7,334 bases of DNA, from contig JAICSB010000152.1 in assembly GCA_025937115.1 (NCBI GenBank), positions 1 through 7,334 on the forward strand. The letters are read 5' to 3'. Every line of letters starts with the position of its first letter. The first letter of the stretch is position 1. This DNA comes from Pseudonocardiaceae bacterium (lineage in GTDB: Bacteria; Actinomycetota; Actinomycetes; Mycobacteriales; Pseudonocardiaceae). The notes beneath the pieces are model-generated. The model had not been told where the DNA came from, searched no databases, and saw only the letters and a list, made by a program, of their open reading frames with translations. Positions 6,004 to 7,334 of the stretch are shown in pieces. A program made the translations under genes and the position numbers.

Positions 6004-7292
6004 GTTGCGAGGCGGACGCGGTCGCGGCCGGCGGCTTTGGCGGCCAGCAGGGCGCCGTCGGCGGCGAGTAGCAGATGGTCGATGTCGTCGCCGTCATCGG
6101 GTCGGACCGCCGCACCGATCGATATCGATATCCCATCCACGGTGGCCGGTCGATCATGCGGACTGTCGACCAGGACGCGCAGCTGGCTGATTCGCTCCCG
6201 AATCCGGTCCGCGATGTCCTCGACTTGGGCGGTGCCCACACCGGACAGCAGAATCACGAATTCTTCGCCGCCGAACCGCCCGACCAGATCGTAGGGTCTG
6301 GTTTGGGAGCGGAGCTCGTCGGCGACGGCACGCAACACCTGATCACCCACGAGATGGCCCATCCGGTCGTTGAACGACTTGAAATGATCCAAGTCCAGCA
6401 TCAGCACTCCGAGCGGGTCGGCGAGCCGGCGGGCGCGCTCGAGTTCCCGGCCGGCGGCCTCACGCCAGAAGCCGGCGGTGAGCAGACCAGTCTTGCTGTC
6501 GGTGCGCGCGGCCTGCTGGAAGTGCGGTAGCAGCAGTGCCCGGTGCAATGCGAACACAGTGATCATCAGGACGGCGATCAGCCAAGGAGCGAAAGCCAGC
6601 ATGACCGCGAATCCGACTCCGAGCCCGAGCGAGGCCGCCACAACGATCTGATCACTCGGATTGCCCAGGACCTGGCGGCCCGGCTGCAGCGGGTCGGACA
6701 TGATCACGGCGCCCACCACCAAGGCATAATTGACCAGCCAGAACACCGCCCCGGCACCGATCAGGACGACGAGACCCGCCGGCCCGCGCGGGACTATCGG
6801 GTATGCGGCGGGCTGGACCAGCTGCAGGACTGCGACGGCGGCCGTGGGCGCCAGCACCATCGTCGCCGCAGAGAACACCTTGCGGTACAACCTGCCGGCG
6901 CTACCTCGGTACCAGGAGTGCAGGTGCACTATCCCGGTCAGGCCGAGGACAAGCGGTAACGGAACTGACAACGCCGCCGCAAAAATCCATAACGAGCTGA
7001 GATTCGTCAGCAGACCATTGCCCGTCGACCGCTCACGCAGGCTCTCGATCCGGTGGACCGCCTCCCGGTGGACGACCGCACTCGCGACCAGCAGCCCGAA
7101 GCACACCAGGTCGCCAGAGCGGATCTGCATCGCAAGGAGGATCGCGGCGGCCAACGCCAGCGCTACGAAGTCCACGGTGAGGACGTAGCCGATAACGACT
7201 TTCCGCTCGCGCCACAGCTTCCACTGCCAGGGGTGCAGAGCCATCAGGCCGCGCCTCGGTTCGACGCGTTGCAGCCCGTGGCTCATACTCAC
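5997..7292 (-). CDS. Membrane-bound diguanylate cyclase (GGDEF protein)
   Basis: The protein is 431 residues from a GTG at 7292. Alternatives are the ATG at 7286 and an ATG at 7244 (residue 17, MALHPWQWKLW). The frame has no upstream stop within the window. Residues about 32-255 hold roughly six hydrophobic segments (near 32-55, 60-75, 98-125, 139-165, 172-197, 216-255) with no recognised ligand-binding motif, so this is a membrane sensor of unnamed type. A GGDEF domain follows. TDSKTGL (264-270) matches the family's entry motif, LDLDHFKSFND (299-309) carries metal-binding aspartates, and the catalytic GGEEF is at 341-345. R332-P-Y-D335 sits exactly five residues before it and is the RxxD product-inhibition site. 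The expected reaction is 2 GTP to cyclic di-GMP at the inner face of the membrane, with feedback inhibition. No EAL domain is present. It points the same way as fbiC, 100 bp upstream of its start, but palindromes separate the two genes. Catalytic competence is well supported; the signal sensed is unknown. Confidence 0.93.
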   Translation of the reverse strand: MSMSHGLQRVEPRRGLMALHPWQWKLWRERKVVIGYVLTVDFVALALAAAILLAMQIRSGDLVCFGLLVASAVVHREAVHRIESLRERSTGNGLLTNLSSLWIFAAALSVPLPLVLGLTGIVHLHSWYRGSAGRLYRKVFSAATMVLAPTAAVAVLQLVQPAAYPIVPRGPAGLVVLIGAGAVFWLVNYALVVGAVIMSDPLQPGRQVLGNPSDQIVVAASLGLGVGFAVMLAFAPWLIAVLMITVFALHRALLLPHFQQAARTDSKTGLLTAGFWREAAGRELERARRLADPLGVLMLDLDHFKSFNDRMGHLVGDQVLRAVADELRSQTRPYDLVGRFGGEEFVILLSGVGTAQVEDIADRIRERISQLRVLVDSPHDRPATVDGISISIGAAVRPDDGDDIDHLLLAADGALLAAKAAGRDRVRLATR

Positions 7293-7297
7293 TAGGT

Positions 7298-7303
7298 TCC
7301 CCC
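7298..7303 (-). promoter_or_regulatory. Shine-Dalgarno of the GGDEF gene
   Basis: On the minus strand GGGGGA lies 5 nt before the GTG at 7292 and 11 nt before the ATG at 7286. This supports a start here over the internal ATG at 7244, although that one also has a weak GAGG upstream. In the remaining 7304-7334 I see no convincing promoter hexamers. A weak 6-bp inverted repeat (7289-7294 / 7306-7311) brackets this site. Confidence 0.5.
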
Positions 7304-7334
7304 GGTAGTGACGTTGAGCGATCTTCCCCCAGCG

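Noticed and set aside
6117..6134. GATCGATATCGATATC palindromic stretch resembling the fbiC operators
   Set aside because: It lies inside the GGDEF coding region and encodes the alternating Ile/Ser strand ISISIG of the domain. It lacks the CCGATATG arms.
7289..7311. Inverted repeat TCACTA / TAGTGA around the GGDEF ribosome-binding site
   Set aside because: The arms are only 6 bp with an 11-nt gap, well within chance, and there is no second copy.
1..7334. Transfer RNA, ribosomal RNA, CRISPR arrays and insertion sequences
   Set aside because: I saw no regularly spaced repeat-spacer arrays, transposase-like reading frames, terminal inverted repeats or RNA-gene patterns. Almost all of the window is accounted for by four coding genes.

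Overview
The window is dense, very GC-rich bacterial DNA with GC-biased third codon positions. Its gene content points to a high-GC actinobacterium: a fused CofG-CofH (FbiC) deazaflavin synthase, an Hsp70-like protein with a membrane anchor and Pro/Thr-rich tail, a large LuxR-type ATPase regulator, and a membrane diguanylate cyclase. Mycobacteriaceae or a related family is the best guess. That placement is inferred from gene types and is not proven here.

Layout: (1) positions 1-876, plus strand, the 3' part of an Hsp70-family gene. It shows the end of the ATPase domain, one transmembrane helix and an outward-facing low-complexity tail in place of a substrate-binding domain. (2) 873-3494, plus strand, a MalT/LAL-type LuxR regulator joined to the Hsp70 gene by an ATGA stop/start overlap. 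(3) 3495-3550, a short gap between convergent genes. Together with the last codons of fbiC it forms a 24-bp long-range inverted repeat that probably acts as a two-way terminator. (4) 3551-5896, minus strand, fbiC, encoding a bifunctional FO synthase with two radical-SAM halves. Its CofH half does not read like the usual mycobacterial FbiC. (5) 5897-5996, a 100-bp gap containing two copies of a near-identical 20-bp palindrome whose centres are 42 bp apart, and a 10-bp tandem repeat at the end of the next gene. (6) 5997-7292, minus strand, a multi-pass membrane GGDEF protein with an intact GGEEF catalytic motif and an RxxD feedback site. (7) 7293-7334, the ribosome-binding region of that gene.

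How the genes may work together: the Hsp70-like protein and the LuxR-type regulator look like one translationally coupled unit, possibly an envelope-sensing ATPase paired with its transcription factor. FbiC makes FO, the deazaflavin precursor of coenzyme F420. The diguanylate cyclase lies upstream of fbiC on the same strand, but the twin palindromes and a strong hairpin between them suggest that fbiC has its own control. The items most worth a second look are the twin operator-like palindromes in front of fbiC, the atypical FbiC itself, the convergent hairpin, and the Hsp70-regulator pair.
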